From positions 62,001 to 126,000 of the forward strand of contig JAITVV010000084.1 in NCBI GenBank assembly GCA_031285625.1: a DNA stretch of 64,000 nucleotides, in the 5' to 3' direction. The notes below the pieces were generated by a model. It had not been told where the DNA came from and ran no database searches. It saw nothing but the letters and a program-made list of their open reading frames with translations. The DNA is from Prevotella sp. (GTDB taxonomy: Bacteria; Bacteroidota; Bacteroidia; Bacteroidales; Dysgonomonadaceae). The first letter of the stretch is position 1. Every line of letters begins with the position of its first letter. Shown here one piece after another: positions 1 to 10,175 of the stretch. The translations under genes and the position numbers were made by a program.

Positions 1-956
1 AACGCTTTCACCAGGAAGTTTGTTCCTGCATGCCCCGGTGAATGTACTTCGTCCTGAACCAGTGGCCAGATTATTTCAGAGCAAGTATTATTATCTGCTA
101 AAAAAATATGGCGGTAATCTGAAGCCAAAGGATATTTACCACTATCAATCACTTTCTTTGCATACTGATATGCTTTGTCATACTGGCCATCTCCTACCCA
201 AGCCTCAGAATTCAAATATATACGGGATAAAAGAAACCAGCCTGCAACCTGATCAACCCGAGCATAGACATTTGTTCCCGGAGCTTTCATATCTGCAGCA
301 GCAGCCTCTGCTTCAGCCACAACAAAATCATATATCTCACGCCTTGTTTTCTGTTGCGGAATTGTTCCGGTTTCCATTGTTTCATCTACAAAAGGGCCTG
401 ACCCATAAAGATCACATATCATAGAATAGCAATACGCCCGGATGAAACGTGCTTCAGCACGATAGTACTCATATTCATCTTTAAGTTTGTCATACACTCC
501 TCTATCCTTTAACTTCGATTCTGTCGTCTCACGTAAAAGTTCATTACAGTAATTGATAGCCATGTAGAGACGGTAATACGGATAACTAACCACCTTAGTA
601 GACGCATCCCAGTTCAGGTATAATATATCGAGTGTACCATGGCTGCTACCTGCATGAAGAGCAATCTCATCAGTAGGGCATTCCTGAAGATAGAACAAGG
701 CCCTTGTAAATCCACTATATCCTTCATCAATATTAGGTACATCCTTATTGCCATCAGGCCCGATCTGCCCTGTCATGATTAGTGAACCATAACACTTCGC
801 TAATACTCCTTCGTATCCTTCGGCTGTACTATAAACATCTTCTGCAACAAGCCGGTTATCATCCAAAGGCATTGTATCCAAATCATTGAGACACGACGAG
901 AACAGAAAAATTGATGTGACAGCTATTATTATATTTTTTATTAATCGTATTTTCAT
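1..956 (-). CDS. susD: SusD-like outer-membrane lipoprotein (partial, C-terminus off window)
   Basis: Surface lipoprotein that binds glycan together with its SusC partner. Read on the minus strand from the ATG at 956-954, the protein opens with a lipoprotein signal ending in FLFSSC (Cys about residue 22), the usual SusD lipidation site. It continues as a RagB/SusD-type helical sequence, with the SusD-typical stretch around 'EARFIRAYCYS' and an N-terminal half rich in Tyr and Leu. The frame stays open to base 1, so only about 318 residues are visible of a family that is usually 500-600 long. It starts 19 nt after the susC stop and is surely co-transcribed. The substrate cannot be told from sequence. 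This gene is easy to miss because its end lies outside the window. Confidence 0.9.
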   Translation of the reverse strand, partial: MKIRLIKNIIIAVTSIFLFSSCLNDLDTMPLDDNRLVAEDVYSTAEGYEGVLAKCYGSLIMTGQIGPDGNKDVPNIDEGYSGFTRALFYLQECPTDEIALHAGSSHGTLDILYLNWDASTKVVSYPYYRLYMAINYCNELLRETTESKLKDRGVYDKLKDEYEYYRAEARFIRAYCYSMICDLYGSGPFVDETMETGTIPQQKTRREIYDFVVAEAEAAAADMKAPGTNVYARVDQVAGWFLLSRIYLNSEAWVGDGQYDKAYQYAKKVIDSGKYPLASDYRHIFLADNNTCSEIIWPLVQDEVHSPGHAGTNFLVKA

Positions 957-975
957 AATCTGATTCCTCCAACAC

Positions 976-3954
976 TTAAAAATTAAGATTTAATGATAAT
1001 GTGTAAATTCTGGGACGCTGATAGGTATTTTTATCAATACCACTATATACTTCCGGATCAACTCCCGAATAATTTGTAATAGTACATACATTCTGAGCAC
1101 TAAAAGCCATACGCAAAGAACTGGAATTATTCCACAGCTTATTGAAAGTATAGCCTAATGTGATATTATCAATTTTGAAGAATGAGCCACTTTCCAGATA
1201 ATAGTCAGAGTAGATGCGTTGCTGTACAAACTCGTCTTTCAATGTCTTATGTGATATATTGCTGGATACTTTATTTGCGCTGAACAGGTCGTCGAGAGAC
1301 TCAGATGCCTGCTGATAGTTATATACATAATTACCAAAGCTACCATGTCCATTCATTCCCAAATCCCAGTTCTTGTATGTCAGACGAGTTGACAGACCAT
1401 AGTAATATGGAACTCTGGAACTCTTATCCGTGATATATTTATTTGCATCACTCTCACTGGTAGTAATAGAACCATCTTTAGCAATGTATTGCCCATCCAG
1501 CGGTTTCCCGTTATCATCATATGCTTGCTTGAGCAGATAGAATGTATTCGGAGTCTGATCTACCATATATACCTGCAGATATTTTCCTGTACCTCCGGCA
1601 TTTCCGGTAGGAACATAATTATCATCTGTATCTATTGTATTCAGTTTAGTTATTTTAGAGTTTCCATAAGTAAAATTACCTCCTATCGACCATTCCCAAT
1701 CGCTATTCTTAACAGGTATAGCATTCAGTGCCAATTCAACACCATTACTTTTCATATCCCCGATATTTGTACTGATAACGCTTGTGAAATTACTTCCTGC
1801 AGGAACAAATATTGTATTCAACAAATCTTTTGTTCTGCGTGTATAGACATCGACACTACCGTATATACGATTATTCAGGAATCCGTAGTCTAGCCCGAAG
1901 TTATATGTGCTTGTTGTTTCCCATTTGATATTAGGATCCGATCCATTCGGACGGTACATAGTTACCCATCTGTCTCCAAACTGGTATTGTGCATTATCAT
2001 ACGAAGCCGAATAGTCTGCCAGATGTACATAGTAGTCACCAATTGCCTGTTGACCTGTTTGCCCGTAACTCAAACGTAGCTTCAGATCAGACAAAACATT
2101 TTGGTTTTTCATAAAGTTCTCTTCTGTCATCCGATATGCCAATGCTACCGAAGGAAAGTACCCCCAACGATTGTCTTTAGAAAAACGAGAAGAAGCATCT
2201 GCACGCAATGTAGCTGTAAGCATTAGTTTCTGAGCATATGTATAATTTAAACGGCCGAAGAATGATAACAAATAAAGTTCCTGTTCATCATACTGTGCAA
2301 CATCACTTGAGATCGGTTTTCCATTTAAGTCTGTGGGAACATCTGTAGTAGTATTATACCAGAACTTCTGCCACTCATAACCACCCATTACATTTATATT
2401 ATGCTTATCGGATAAATCTTTTGTATAATTAGCATACATATTGATAAGGTAATTCCTATTCTTACTTTCACTTCCTGATCTACGTCCAGTACCATCATTC
2501 AGATTTCCGGTATACATAGATGGCGCATACTGAGGGGTTGTTTCCTCATATGTATTTTTACGGATATCGTAACCCATATTCAGGTTTAAATGTAGATCCT
2601 CTAAACCATGTACTTTATAATCGAATGCTATATTTCCTATCGATTGTTGCGTCTTATCCAGTTTGTTCGGTAATTTAAGATCGGCGACAGGATTACTCGC
2701 TGCAAGAACAATAGGCACCTCTTTATCTGTCCACATATAATAACCGAGTCCCATAGGATCGGAATATGTTTCATACACCGGACGTGTAGGATCGAACGAA
2801 ATTGCTCCACCGATGCTTCCGGTTGACACAGGTTTATCTCTTTCGATAGTACCCTTTACATTGATATCGACCGCCAGATGATCGTTAAAGAATTTAGGGG
2901 ATAGCCCTATTCCGCCATTAAAACGCTGATAATTATTACCTTTTAATGTTCCATCCTGATTGGTATAACCAAATGACACACGGTATGGAACTTTATTCGT
3001 TGCCCCAGTTACAGATAAGTTATGTTCTGTACCAAAAGCCGTGCGGAAAATTTCTTTCTGCCAATCAGTAGATGCATTGCCCAGCAGAAAATCATCAGGA
3101 GCATTGGCATGTTTAGCAAAAGCCGTTCTATACTCATCTGCACTCAATACATCATAATAGCTTGGCACAGCGCTTATCGTATAATTTGAGTTATATGATA
3201 TCCGTGGTTTAGTATCAGTCAGGCTTCCTTTTTTAGTAGTAACAATTACAACTCCATTAGATGCACGGGATCCATAAATCGCAGTTGCAGAGGCATCTTT
3301 AAGAACTGTAAATGTTGCAATATCATTCGGATTGATCGAACTTAGAGATTTATTGCTTACAGGTACCCCATCGATAACAATAAGCGGGTCGTTTGTTGCT
3401 GAAAGAGAAGCCCCCATACGAATACGTATCGTACTACTGCTGCCAGGAGCACCACTACCCGGTACAATATTTACACCGGCAACTTTACCAATAAGGGCAT
3501 CTTCGGCTTTTAGCTGCATACCTTTATTTAATTCGTCAGGCTTTATAGCTGTTAGTGAACCCGTTGCATCTCCTTTACGAACTTGTCCGTAACCGATAAC
3601 AACAATTTCCTCTAACATTTCCATGTCTTCTTCCAGAATTATAGATAATTGAGACTGACCATCCACAGGAACTTCCTTTGTCTTAAATCCCAAATATGAT
3701 ATAACCAAGACAGCATTTCTGGAGACAGAAATGTCAAAATTTCCATCATCGTCACTTATAGTACCCGCAGTTGTTCCTTTTACAGTAATACTTGCACCAA
3801 TGATGGTTTCTCTGGTTCCGTTTTCGATAACAGTACCTTTAACCTTAATTGTTCCTTGATTTTGAGCTGACAAATGAGGGATTGCCAGTAAAGCTATCAA
3901 AAATAGCAGGCAGGTTCTGTAGTTTGTCCTTTCAATAAAAGATTTCAATTTCAT
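976..3954 (-). CDS. susC: SusC/RagA-family TonB-dependent outer-membrane transporter
   Basis: TonB-dependent porin that imports oligosaccharides or other nutrients captured by SusD. The 992-residue protein has an N-terminal signal peptide (to about residue 30), a carboxypeptidase-D-like/CNA-B extension (about 37-115), a TonB-box region around EEIVVIGYG (about 115-123), a plug domain (about 125-240, with the SusC-typical PLIVIDGVPV segment) and a C-terminal beta-barrel ending in Phe (LNLNF). The length fits the family. susD follows after 19 nt, and a DUF6377-type regulator gene lies upstream on the same strand, so this is a polysaccharide-utilisation or nutrient-uptake locus. No glycosidase is visible in the part shown, so the substrate is unknown. 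Confidence 0.95.
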   Translation of the reverse strand: MKLKSFIERTNYRTCLLFLIALLAIPHLSAQNQGTIKVKGTVIENGTRETIIGASITVKGTTAGTISDDDGNFDISVSRNAVLVISYLGFKTKEVPVDGQSQLSIILEEDMEMLEEIVVIGYGQVRKGDATGSLTAIKPDELNKGMQLKAEDALIGKVAGVNIVPGSGAPGSSSTIRIRMGASLSATNDPLIVIDGVPVSNKSLSSINPNDIATFTVLKDASATAIYGSRASNGVVIVTTKKGSLTDTKPRISYNSNYTISAVPSYYDVLSADEYRTAFAKHANAPDDFLLGNASTDWQKEIFRTAFGTEHNLSVTGATNKVPYRVSFGYTNQDGTLKGNNYQRFNGGIGLSPKFFNDHLAVDINVKGTIERDKPVSTGSIGGAISFDPTRPVYETYSDPMGLGYYMWTDKEVPIVLAASNPVADLKLPNKLDKTQQSIGNIAFDYKVHGLEDLHLNLNMGYDIRKNTYEETTPQYAPSMYTGNLNDGTGRRSGSESKNRNYLINMYANYTKDLSDKHNINVMGGYEWQKFWYNTTTDVPTDLNGKPISSDVAQYDEQELYLLSFFGRLNYTYAQKLMLTATLRADASSRFSKDNRWGYFPSVALAYRMTEENFMKNQNVLSDLKLRLSYGQTGQQAIGDYYVHLADYSASYDNAQYQFGDRWVTMYRPNGSDPNIKWETTSTYNFGLDYGFLNNRIYGSVDVYTRRTKDLLNTIFVPAGSNFTSVISTNIGDMKSNGVELALNAIPVKNSDWEWSIGGNFTYGNSKITKLNTIDTDDNYVPTGNAGGTGKYLQVYMVDQTPNTFYLLKQAYDDNGKPLDGQYIAKDGSITTSESDANKYITDKSSRVPYYYGLSTRLTYKNWDLGMNGHGSFGNYVYNYQQASESLDDLFSANKVSSNISHKTLKDEFVQQRIYSDYYLESGSFFKIDNITLGYTFNKLWNNSSSLRMAFSAQNVCTITNYSGVDPEVYSGIDKNTYQRPRIYTLSLNLNF

Positions 3955-4103
3955 GAATTAATAGATTTAGATTATATATTTCTCAAGTTAAAAAGTAATG
4001 TGTAGTCACATTGTTTTTCTTAGTGAGTTAACAAGTACAAATCTATAATTCACAGAACAGAGTTGTATAGTAAAGTAGAGTATTCAGGTAGATTTTATTT
4101 ATA

Positions 4104-4111
4104 CAAATATA
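4104..4111 (-). promoter_or_regulatory. Candidate -7 promoter element for susC
   Basis: Read on the minus strand this is TATATTTG, a match to the Bacteroidetes -7 consensus TAnnTTTG. It lies about 150 nt before the susC start, in the 239-nt gap between the regulator gene and susC. No clear -33 TTTG was found at the expected spacing, so this is a weak call. Confidence 0.35.
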
Positions 4112-4193
4112 GCCACAAACGACTAATAATAAATACAATATAAAAAATACAAAGATTTAAATAAGTAGATTAAATTACAGATTTAAGGAGAAG

Positions 4194-5813
4194 TTATTTT
4201 CCTATTTGTTGTATTGCCAATGCAAATTCATCCTTAGAAATAGCCAACTTATTTCTGATTTTGAGTTTATAGTTATACACAGTCTGAGGAGAATAATGAA
4301 GAAAACTTGCGATCTTGCTACTATCATTTATCCCTAACCTTATAAGAGCAAATACCCGTAACTCCGGAGGCAGAATATCATCAGCTTTAGGATATATCCG
4401 TTCACCTTCCTGCAACAGGTTATTAAATTCCTCGATAAAATTAGGATATATATTGAGAAACATCACATCAAAATTTCTGAAAAACTCCTTCAGTTCATCA
4501 GCGACGAGTGATGTAGAATTCGTCGTTTTTAAGGCTTCATCAATTTGTCCGGTTTTCAGTTTACGGTTTATATTTATACGATATCCTTCCAGCTTATCAA
4601 TATATGTTGAACACAGATTGAAAACAGAGCCTATATATTCTTCTTTTACCAGATTTGATTCGGATAATTTTTTATTCAATTCATTAAGATCTTCATTCAT
4701 CTGCCTCAAGTCTTTATTCAAGGCCTTCATGGAATGTTTTGCATGTGATAATTTTTTCAGTTGTTTATAAATATAGATAATACTTACGATGAGCACACAA
4801 GACAGTACTGATATAAGGATCAGATATTTAAATAAGTTCTCTTTTTCCTGCTTCGCCTTTTTATCATAGGCTGCAACTATAATGGGTAATGTTTCCGAGA
4901 TTTCCAGTGTACGGAAACGCGCCCGGCTAAACATAGCATCTTCCATTGCACATTTTACATACGCATATGCCCTGACAACATCCCCTTCCTGATAAAGTAA
5001 TACAGCTAACTTACGCAAAGCAATATAGCTCTTTACAGACCTTTTCAGATCGGCTATAGACGAAATGGCCAGATATTTTTTCTGCTGTTCACTGTCGCCG
5101 AGCTTTTCATATACATCCGACAATCCATAAGAGAGAGTACCCAATAAGGATTCATTATTTTTATTTTCATTATAGCATCGGGTCATTAGTTTTAAGGCTT
5201 CATTATATTTACCCAGTTCGACTAATTTCCCATTTTCAACCAGATGATAGCCTAATGTCTGGGGGTCATTTGTCTGCAATAAAGAATCTTTATATTGGCT
5301 TATAAGATTTTTATAATAATCTTTCTCCTTCTGAGACAAAGAATTCTCAGCCAACAAAGAATATATAGAATGATATAAATGATAATAGTACGACCACTCT
5401 TTTTTATCCAGTTTATGCTTATCTATCTTATCAATGATATCGAGAGATTCTTTATACATACCCATTATACCCAGAATTTCCGAAGTATTCATTTCAGAAA
5501 TAAGTATATACTCCTGATTATATATTTTTTTTGCGATATCATATTTTTTATATGATATACTCAATGCAGAGTCCATATTGTAATTCCTGTATTCCTTAAA
5601 TAACTTTTGAAATATCTGATATTGTAATTCCAATTCAGTTGCTCTTTTTAGTCTTGTTTTAAGACTATCAATACGGGATTCTCTTTTATGAGCATACTGG
5701 GGACGCTCTTTTATAGCGTTATCCAGTGCCAGCAGCAAAGAATCCAGCGAGGCACAGTTAACAGTTAATAAGTTAATTATTAGAAATATAGTCAATATAA
5801 AAAATCTTTTCAT
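4194..5813 (-). CDS. TPR-containing membrane-anchored transcriptional regulator (DUF6377-like)
   Basis: Probable one-component regulator of the adjacent susCD genes. The 539-residue protein has an N-terminal hydrophobic signal or anchor, a helical TPR-like sensor region (about 60-300), one transmembrane helix (about 322-345), a coiled-coil segment with repeated Leu/Asn/Lys heptads (about 350-390), and a C-terminal LuxR/DUF6377-like helix-turn-helix (about 475-526, with PPELRVFALIRLG and SPQTVYNYKLKIRNKL). The layout suggests that the TPR part senses a periplasmic signal and that the helix-turn-helix acts in the cytoplasm. It shares strand with susC and ends 240 nt before it. This architecture is known beside SusCD loci in Bacteroidetes; the target assignment is inferred from position only. 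Confidence 0.85.
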   Translation of the reverse strand: MKRFFILTIFLIINLLTVNCASLDSLLLALDNAIKERPQYAHKRESRIDSLKTRLKRATELELQYQIFQKLFKEYRNYNMDSALSISYKKYDIAKKIYNQEYILISEMNTSEILGIMGMYKESLDIIDKIDKHKLDKKEWSYYYHLYHSIYSLLAENSLSQKEKDYYKNLISQYKDSLLQTNDPQTLGYHLVENGKLVELGKYNEALKLMTRCYNENKNNESLLGTLSYGLSDVYEKLGDSEQQKKYLAISSIADLKRSVKSYIALRKLAVLLYQEGDVVRAYAYVKCAMEDAMFSRARFRTLEISETLPIIVAAYDKKAKQEKENLFKYLILISVLSCVLIVSIIYIYKQLKKLSHAKHSMKALNKDLRQMNEDLNELNKKLSESNLVKEEYIGSVFNLCSTYIDKLEGYRININRKLKTGQIDEALKTTNSTSLVADELKEFFRNFDVMFLNIYPNFIEEFNNLLQEGERIYPKADDILPPELRVFALIRLGINDSSKIASFLHYSPQTVYNYKLKIRNKLAISKDEFALAIQQIGK

Positions 5814-6002
5814 CGAATGTAGTTCTATGAAGTTATATTAGATTAGTGAAAGAGGTAAACTTAAACAAAGTTATTAATAAAATAATATAAGACTCAAAAT
5901 AAGCTTATAAGAAATAGTTAATTAACTATATCCAGTAAGGTTTCCACCGAGCAACAAATACCTTTTCTTATCATATAAGTGAAGTAGTTATGGAAAAATA
6001 AA

Positions 6003-6010
6003 TATATTTG
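6003..6010 (+). promoter_or_regulatory. Candidate -7 element upstream of ABC exporter pair
   Basis: TATATTTG matches TAnnTTTG and sits 32 nt before the start of the ABC ATPase gene. The divergent 229-nt gap to the regulator gene would also have to hold that gene's promoter. No convincing -33 element was seen. Confidence 0.4.
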
Positions 6011-6042
6011 TCTCTATTTACAAAACAACTCAACAATTAAAT

Positions 6043-7206
6043 ATGACACTATTCCAATCCCAGTTTGATGAAATCAGAAAACTTATAGATTACGAAGATT
6101 TCACTCTGCTCACAAAACGAGTTATCGACTTTACCTTTGATACAGAAAACATAGCTATTTATAAAAAAGTAGTAGAATTTCTTGATTGGTTGGATAACAA
6201 CAATGATAAAACAGAAGAAAAGAAAGAGCAATTCAATCAGATTCTGGGTATGCTTTATCAAGAACTGGTGAGCAAGCCCATTACATTACAGAAAGGGACA
6301 CCTCTACTGATCGCAAATAATTTAATAAAGTCTTATAAGAACTCATCTTTTGCACTTGGTCCAATCAGCTTTGCGATAGAAGATGGCCAGATAGTGGGGC
6401 TCGTTGGAGAAAACGGAAATGGTAAGACCACACTGCTTCGTTCCTTATGTGGCGAACTACAACCAACAAGTGGTGAGATAAAATATATGTTTCCGCACAC
6501 TGACAATTATGACCTCCGCTCTAAATTAATCTATATCCCACAACGAACAACATCATGGCAAGGCTCTTTATTATCCAATCTCCGATTTACAGCTTCGTCT
6601 TATGGAATAACAGGAGATGAAAATATACTAATGGTTGAATTGGTCGTTGCCAGAATGGGATTGCGTAAATACCGGAGTTATAGTTGGAAAAATCTGTCAT
6701 CAGGCTATAAGATGCGATTTGAACTGGCTCGCGCCTTATTAAGAAAACCAAAGTTACTGTTAATTGATGAACCTTTAGCTAATTTGGATATATTGGCGCA
6801 ACAGATTGTCCTGGATGATTTCAGAGATATTGCACGCTCTCCATTCCGTCCGTTGGGTATTGTTCTTAGTTCTCAACAGTTATATGAGGTAGAGAAAACA
6901 TCAGATAGTGTGATCTTCTTAAAAAATGGAACTCCTAGAAATCTATCGCAAGATACAGATGTAACTTATACTGAAATACCTAAGCTTATTATTGAATTCG
7001 AATGTGAATGGAAACAGGATCAGCTTCGAGAGATATTTGAAACTCTAAAACTTGAGAAACTTCAGATAAATGGAGGTACCTATGTTGCCAGTTTTTCAGA
7101 AAATATATCCCAGGATGATTTCTTAACAAAAATTCTCGAACAAAAAGTACCTGTTACCTATTTTAGAAACATATCTAATTCGACCCGCAGATTTTTCCTA
7201 TCCTAA
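6043..7206 (+). CDS. ABC transporter ATP-binding protein
   Basis: ATPase subunit of an ABC exporter. Residues 1-85 form a charged helical extension with no ABC motifs. The nucleotide-binding domain follows, with Walker A GENGNGKT (122-129), a signature NLSSGYKMRFELARALL and Walker B KLLLIDEPLANLD. A C-terminal region of about 100 residues may be a regulatory or dimerisation domain. The gene is 15 nt upstream of a polytopic membrane protein gene and the two form an obvious exporter pair. The substrate is unknown. The signature reads SSGYK rather than the textbook LSGGQ, a variation common in Bacteroidetes export ATPases, so it should still be functional. Confidence 0.9.
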   Translation: MTLFQSQFDEIRKLIDYEDFTLLTKRVIDFTFDTENIAIYKKVVEFLDWLDNNNDKTEEKKEQFNQILGMLYQELVSKPITLQKGTPLLIANNLIKSYKNSSFALGPISFAIEDGQIVGLVGENGNGKTTLLRSLCGELQPTSGEIKYMFPHTDNYDLRSKLIYIPQRTTSWQGSLLSNLRFTASSYGITGDENILMVELVVARMGLRKYRSYSWKNLSSGYKMRFELARALLRKPKLLLIDEPLANLDILAQQIVLDDFRDIARSPFRPLGIVLSSQQLYEVEKTSDSVIFLKNGTPRNLSQDTDVTYTEIPKLIIEFECEWKQDQLREIFETLKLEKLQINGGTYVASFSENISQDDFLTKILEQKVPVTYFRNISNSTRRFFLS

Positions 7207-7221
7207 AAAAACATTAACACA

Positions 7222-8790
7222 ATGATAAAGAAAATACAAAAATACCTGTTACTTAACTATCCTATATTATGGAATATAAGAATAGTACCTATGCTATTAA
7301 TATTACTAGCTGCACATCTTATATTTTTCATTATAGGATATATATCTACTGATGTAACCTTTGGTAAATCATATTACTACTATTACTCACCATCTCAAGA
7401 TCTGGGATTATTATATTTTGTAAGCATTCTCGTTGGTATATTGCTGCTTATAGGATGGCTTGTATATTATAGCAGAAACAATGGGTTTAAAACATTCTAT
7501 CCACGAAAAACATATCAGTTATATGTCGAATGGATTATGGTTTTCGTCATCACAATAGGAATTGCATTTATACCATACACCTTAACCAGTGGATATATAG
7601 CCCAATGGAAATCAGTCGCATCCAAAGAAGAAGCAAAAAATGCTTTAGTCATATTAGATATGGCATCTGTACTAATACCTTATGAAGAAGACCGCTACAG
7701 GTTCGACGAGGAATATGATAAACCAATTCCAATATCGGAGGAAATGAGACTTAATCCCGACAAGCTTAACCTAAATCAGTATTCGACACATTACAGCGCG
7801 GAAAACGGATTAGAGATAATAGGGTATACAGGTGCTTCCCTGGTTTTCTTCAAAGAATACAATTATGATTATTATCACTACAAAAACAGGCGGAAATATG
7901 CAGATCCCGAAACATTGGCCACGATAGAAACTCAGGAAAAAGTAAAGAAATGGCTTAGAGAGGGTAAACAAGACAGTATACAGACCATTATAAAATCCTT
8001 TAGTAAGTTACAGACAAAGCATAACCTGAGAGGAAACCTAAGTACTGATAACTGGTTTAAACGCATATATAATCCTCCTTTCTTTCCTGTATCAAACACT
8101 ACGAAAATTAGCAATTATGCACTGAATAGTAGCGACTATGATATCGAATACACCGAACCGGTGAGAGCAGCAATTGACGATACATATTATGATTATCCTA
8201 CTGCCGAGACGTACCCTACTCTGCCTTTAAATGAACTCAGAACAGGCTACGAACAAGTACTAAAATGCTATGATAATAATTATCATACAGAAGAGATAGC
8301 GCTTGTATGCTCATGTATTGCTCTTGCTGTTGCTATTTTCATATTCTCGTTCAGAACCACAGGTGGCAAATCATGGTTAATTTCTTTTATAGCTACAGGA
8401 GTACTTATATTTATAGTTGTCTTAACAGGAGTTGGCATTGGGGAATCAATGAAGTGGAGAAACGAAGAAGTCATCATAATATTTATTTGCTTAGTTTGGA
8501 TCAGTATATTTTTGGGCCTCCTAATCAGAATATTATCGAAAATCCGAAATAAGGACCAGAAAAGAAAATCAACCATTTACACAAATCTGCTCATATGGCT
8601 GACCCCTTGCATAGTTCCTCTTCTATTCCTTACAATTGTTGCTCACTCTGAATACTCAGATAGAGAATATTTTGAGCCAAAAAGCGAAGATGTTATGAAT
8701 ATGTTCTGGTTTAATATTATATTTACAGTTCTGGCTATGTGGTTTATCACAATGCTAGTACGCAAATGGAAAAGTTTACCTGAAGAATAA
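7222..8790 (+). CDS. ABC transporter membrane subunit, hypothetical
   Basis: 522-residue membrane protein, taken as the permease partner of the preceding ATPase because of the 15-nt gap and shared strand. About three hydrophobic helices lie in the first 135 residues, then comes a hydrophilic, Tyr-rich domain of about 220 residues that is probably extracytoplasmic, then about five more helices to the C-terminus. The plan of helices, large soluble loop and helices resembles ABC-2 type exporters, but no family motif is strong enough to name a substrate. A bidirectional hairpin terminator follows 17 nt after the stop. Confidence 0.75.
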   Translation: MIKKIQKYLLLNYPILWNIRIVPMLLILLAAHLIFFIIGYISTDVTFGKSYYYYYSPSQDLGLLYFVSILVGILLLIGWLVYYSRNNGFKTFYPRKTYQLYVEWIMVFVITIGIAFIPYTLTSGYIAQWKSVASKEEAKNALVILDMASVLIPYEEDRYRFDEEYDKPIPISEEMRLNPDKLNLNQYSTHYSAENGLEIIGYTGASLVFFKEYNYDYYHYKNRRKYADPETLATIETQEKVKKWLREGKQDSIQTIIKSFSKLQTKHNLRGNLSTDNWFKRIYNPPFFPVSNTTKISNYALNSSDYDIEYTEPVRAAIDDTYYDYPTAETYPTLPLNELRTGYEQVLKCYDNNYHTEEIALVCSCIALAVAIFIFSFRTTGGKSWLISFIATGVLIFIVVLTGVGIGESMKWRNEEVIIIFICLVWISIFLGLLIRILSKIRNKDQKRKSTIYTNLLIWLTPCIVPLLFLTIVAHSEYSDREYFEPKSEDVMNMFWFNIIFTVLAMWFITMLVRKWKSLPEE

Positions 8791-8806
8791 AGCTTAAATA
8801 AAAACA

Positions 8807-8834
8807 AACCCTGATATTAGAGTATCAGGGTTTT
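8807..8834. terminator. Bidirectional intrinsic terminator
   Basis: Perfect 10-bp stem AACCCTGATA / TATCAGGGTT around a 6-nt loop, with T- and A-rich flanks. It lies between the convergent ABC permease and carboxynorspermidine synthase genes and can serve both. Confidence 0.85.
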
Positions 8835-8856
8835 GTTATTATATATACTATTCACT

Positions 8857-10050
8857 TTACATTTCTAAATCAACATCGAACAATTCATGCCAAGGTAATC
8901 CTTGTTTGTTCAACTGTTCCATAAACGGATCGGGATCAAATTCCTCGACATTATAAACGCCTGGTTTCCGCCACAGTCCCTTCATAAACATAATACCCCC
9001 TATTGTTGCAGGAACTCCGGTTGTATAACTTACAGCCTGCATTCCTGTTTCTTTAAATGCTGCTTCGTGCGAACAGTTATTATATACATAATAAGTGCGC
9101 TCTTTTCCATCTTTAATACCTTTAATGCGGCACCCAATAGAAGTCTCGCCTTTATAGTTTTCTCCCAGCTCACCCGGATCTGGCAATACAGCTTTCAAGA
9201 ATTGAATTGGAACTATCTCCACACCATTATATATAATAGGATCGATACGGGCCATCCCAATATTCTGAATTACACGCAGGTGAGTAAGGTATTCCTGCCC
9301 AAATGTCATCCAGAAACGTGCTCTCTTCAATGTCGGAAAATTTTTAACCAGAGATTCCAGCTCTTCATGATAGATTACGTATGATTCCTTAGGTCCTATA
9401 TTCGGATAATCCAATGGCTTATGTATTGCATGTGGTTCAGTTTCCACCCATTCCCCATTTTCCCAGTACTTCCCTTTCTGAGTTACCTCACGAATATTTA
9501 TTTCAGGGTTAAAGTTAGTAGCGAAAGCCTTCCCATGATCCCCTGCATTACAATCCACGATATCAAGATAATGCATTTCATCAAAATGGTGCTTTGCTGC
9601 ATAAGCTGTAAATACACTGGTTACACCGGGATCGAATCCACAACCCAATATAGCAGTCAGACCAGCCTCTTTAAACTTGTCCTGATAAGCCCATTGCCAT
9701 TTGTATTCATATTTTGCTTCATCTATCGGCTCATAATTGGCAGTATCCAAATAATTAACACCACATGCCAGACAAGCATCCATAATTGTAAGGTCCTGAT
9801 ATGGTAATGCAACATTAATTACCAGATCCGGCTTAAATGCATTAAAGAGCTTTTTTAAATCTTCTACATCATCTGCATCCACACGTGCAGTTTTTATTTT
9901 ATTTCCACCTATTGCTTCTGCAATTGCATCACACTTCGATTTTGTACGGCTAGCCAGCATAATCTCTGAAAAGACATCCATATTTTGTGAGACTTTATGC
10001 GCCACTACGGTTCCGACTCCACCAGCACCGATAATTAAAACTTTTCCCAT
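8857..10050 (-). CDS. Saccharopine dehydrogenase family protein, likely carboxynorspermidine/carboxyspermidine synthase
   Basis: NAD(P)H-dependent enzyme that most likely condenses a diamine with aspartate semialdehyde in the alternative spermidine pathway used by many Bacteroidetes. Its 397 residues begin with a Rossmann motif (VLIIGAGGVG, residues 4-13). Saccharopine-dehydrogenase-type segments follow, such as NVALPYQDLTIMDACL and GCGFDPGVTSVF, with 'EAAFKETGMQAVSYTTGVPA' near the C-terminus. The length matches carboxynorspermidine synthase rather than fungal lysine enzymes. No decarboxylase partner is adjacent. True saccharopine dehydrogenase is less likely because Bacteroidetes make lysine by the diaminopimelate route. 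Confidence 0.85.
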   Translation of the reverse strand: MGKVLIIGAGGVGTVVAHKVSQNMDVFSEIMLASRTKSKCDAIAEAIGGNKIKTARVDADDVEDLKKLFNAFKPDLVINVALPYQDLTIMDACLACGVNYLDTANYEPIDEAKYEYKWQWAYQDKFKEAGLTAILGCGFDPGVTSVFTAYAAKHHFDEMHYLDIVDCNAGDHGKAFATNFNPEINIREVTQKGKYWENGEWVETEPHAIHKPLDYPNIGPKESYVIYHEELESLVKNFPTLKRARFWMTFGQEYLTHLRVIQNIGMARIDPIIYNGVEIVPIQFLKAVLPDPGELGENYKGETSIGCRIKGIKDGKERTYYVYNNCSHEAAFKETGMQAVSYTTGVPATIGGIMFMKGLWRKPGVYNVEEFDPDPFMEQLNKQGLPWHELFDVDLEM

Positions 10051-10142
10051 TATTGCATTTTTAATTATTAAAACACTTTTCTTAATTTCCAGATCAGTCA
10101 GATATTCATGTATTAATATACAACATTTGTCTGTTTGAATAA

Positions 10143-10150
10143 CAAAGGTA
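10143..10150 (-). promoter_or_regulatory. Candidate -7 element for carboxynorspermidine synthase
   Basis: Minus-strand TACCTTTG, a good TAnnTTTG match, 93 nt before the start codon. It lies in the 125-nt gap behind the end of the split membrane-protein gene. Confidence 0.4.
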
Positions 10151-10175
10151 TATATTATTTGGATGCAATGAAATA

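Noticed and set aside
20-424. 134-residue plus-strand frame at the left edge
   Set aside because: It runs opposite to a clear SusD coding frame and has no protein-like features.
6049-6261. Phe/Ile-rich 70-residue minus-strand frame
   Set aside because: Shadow of the N-terminal extension of the ABC ATPase on the opposite strand.
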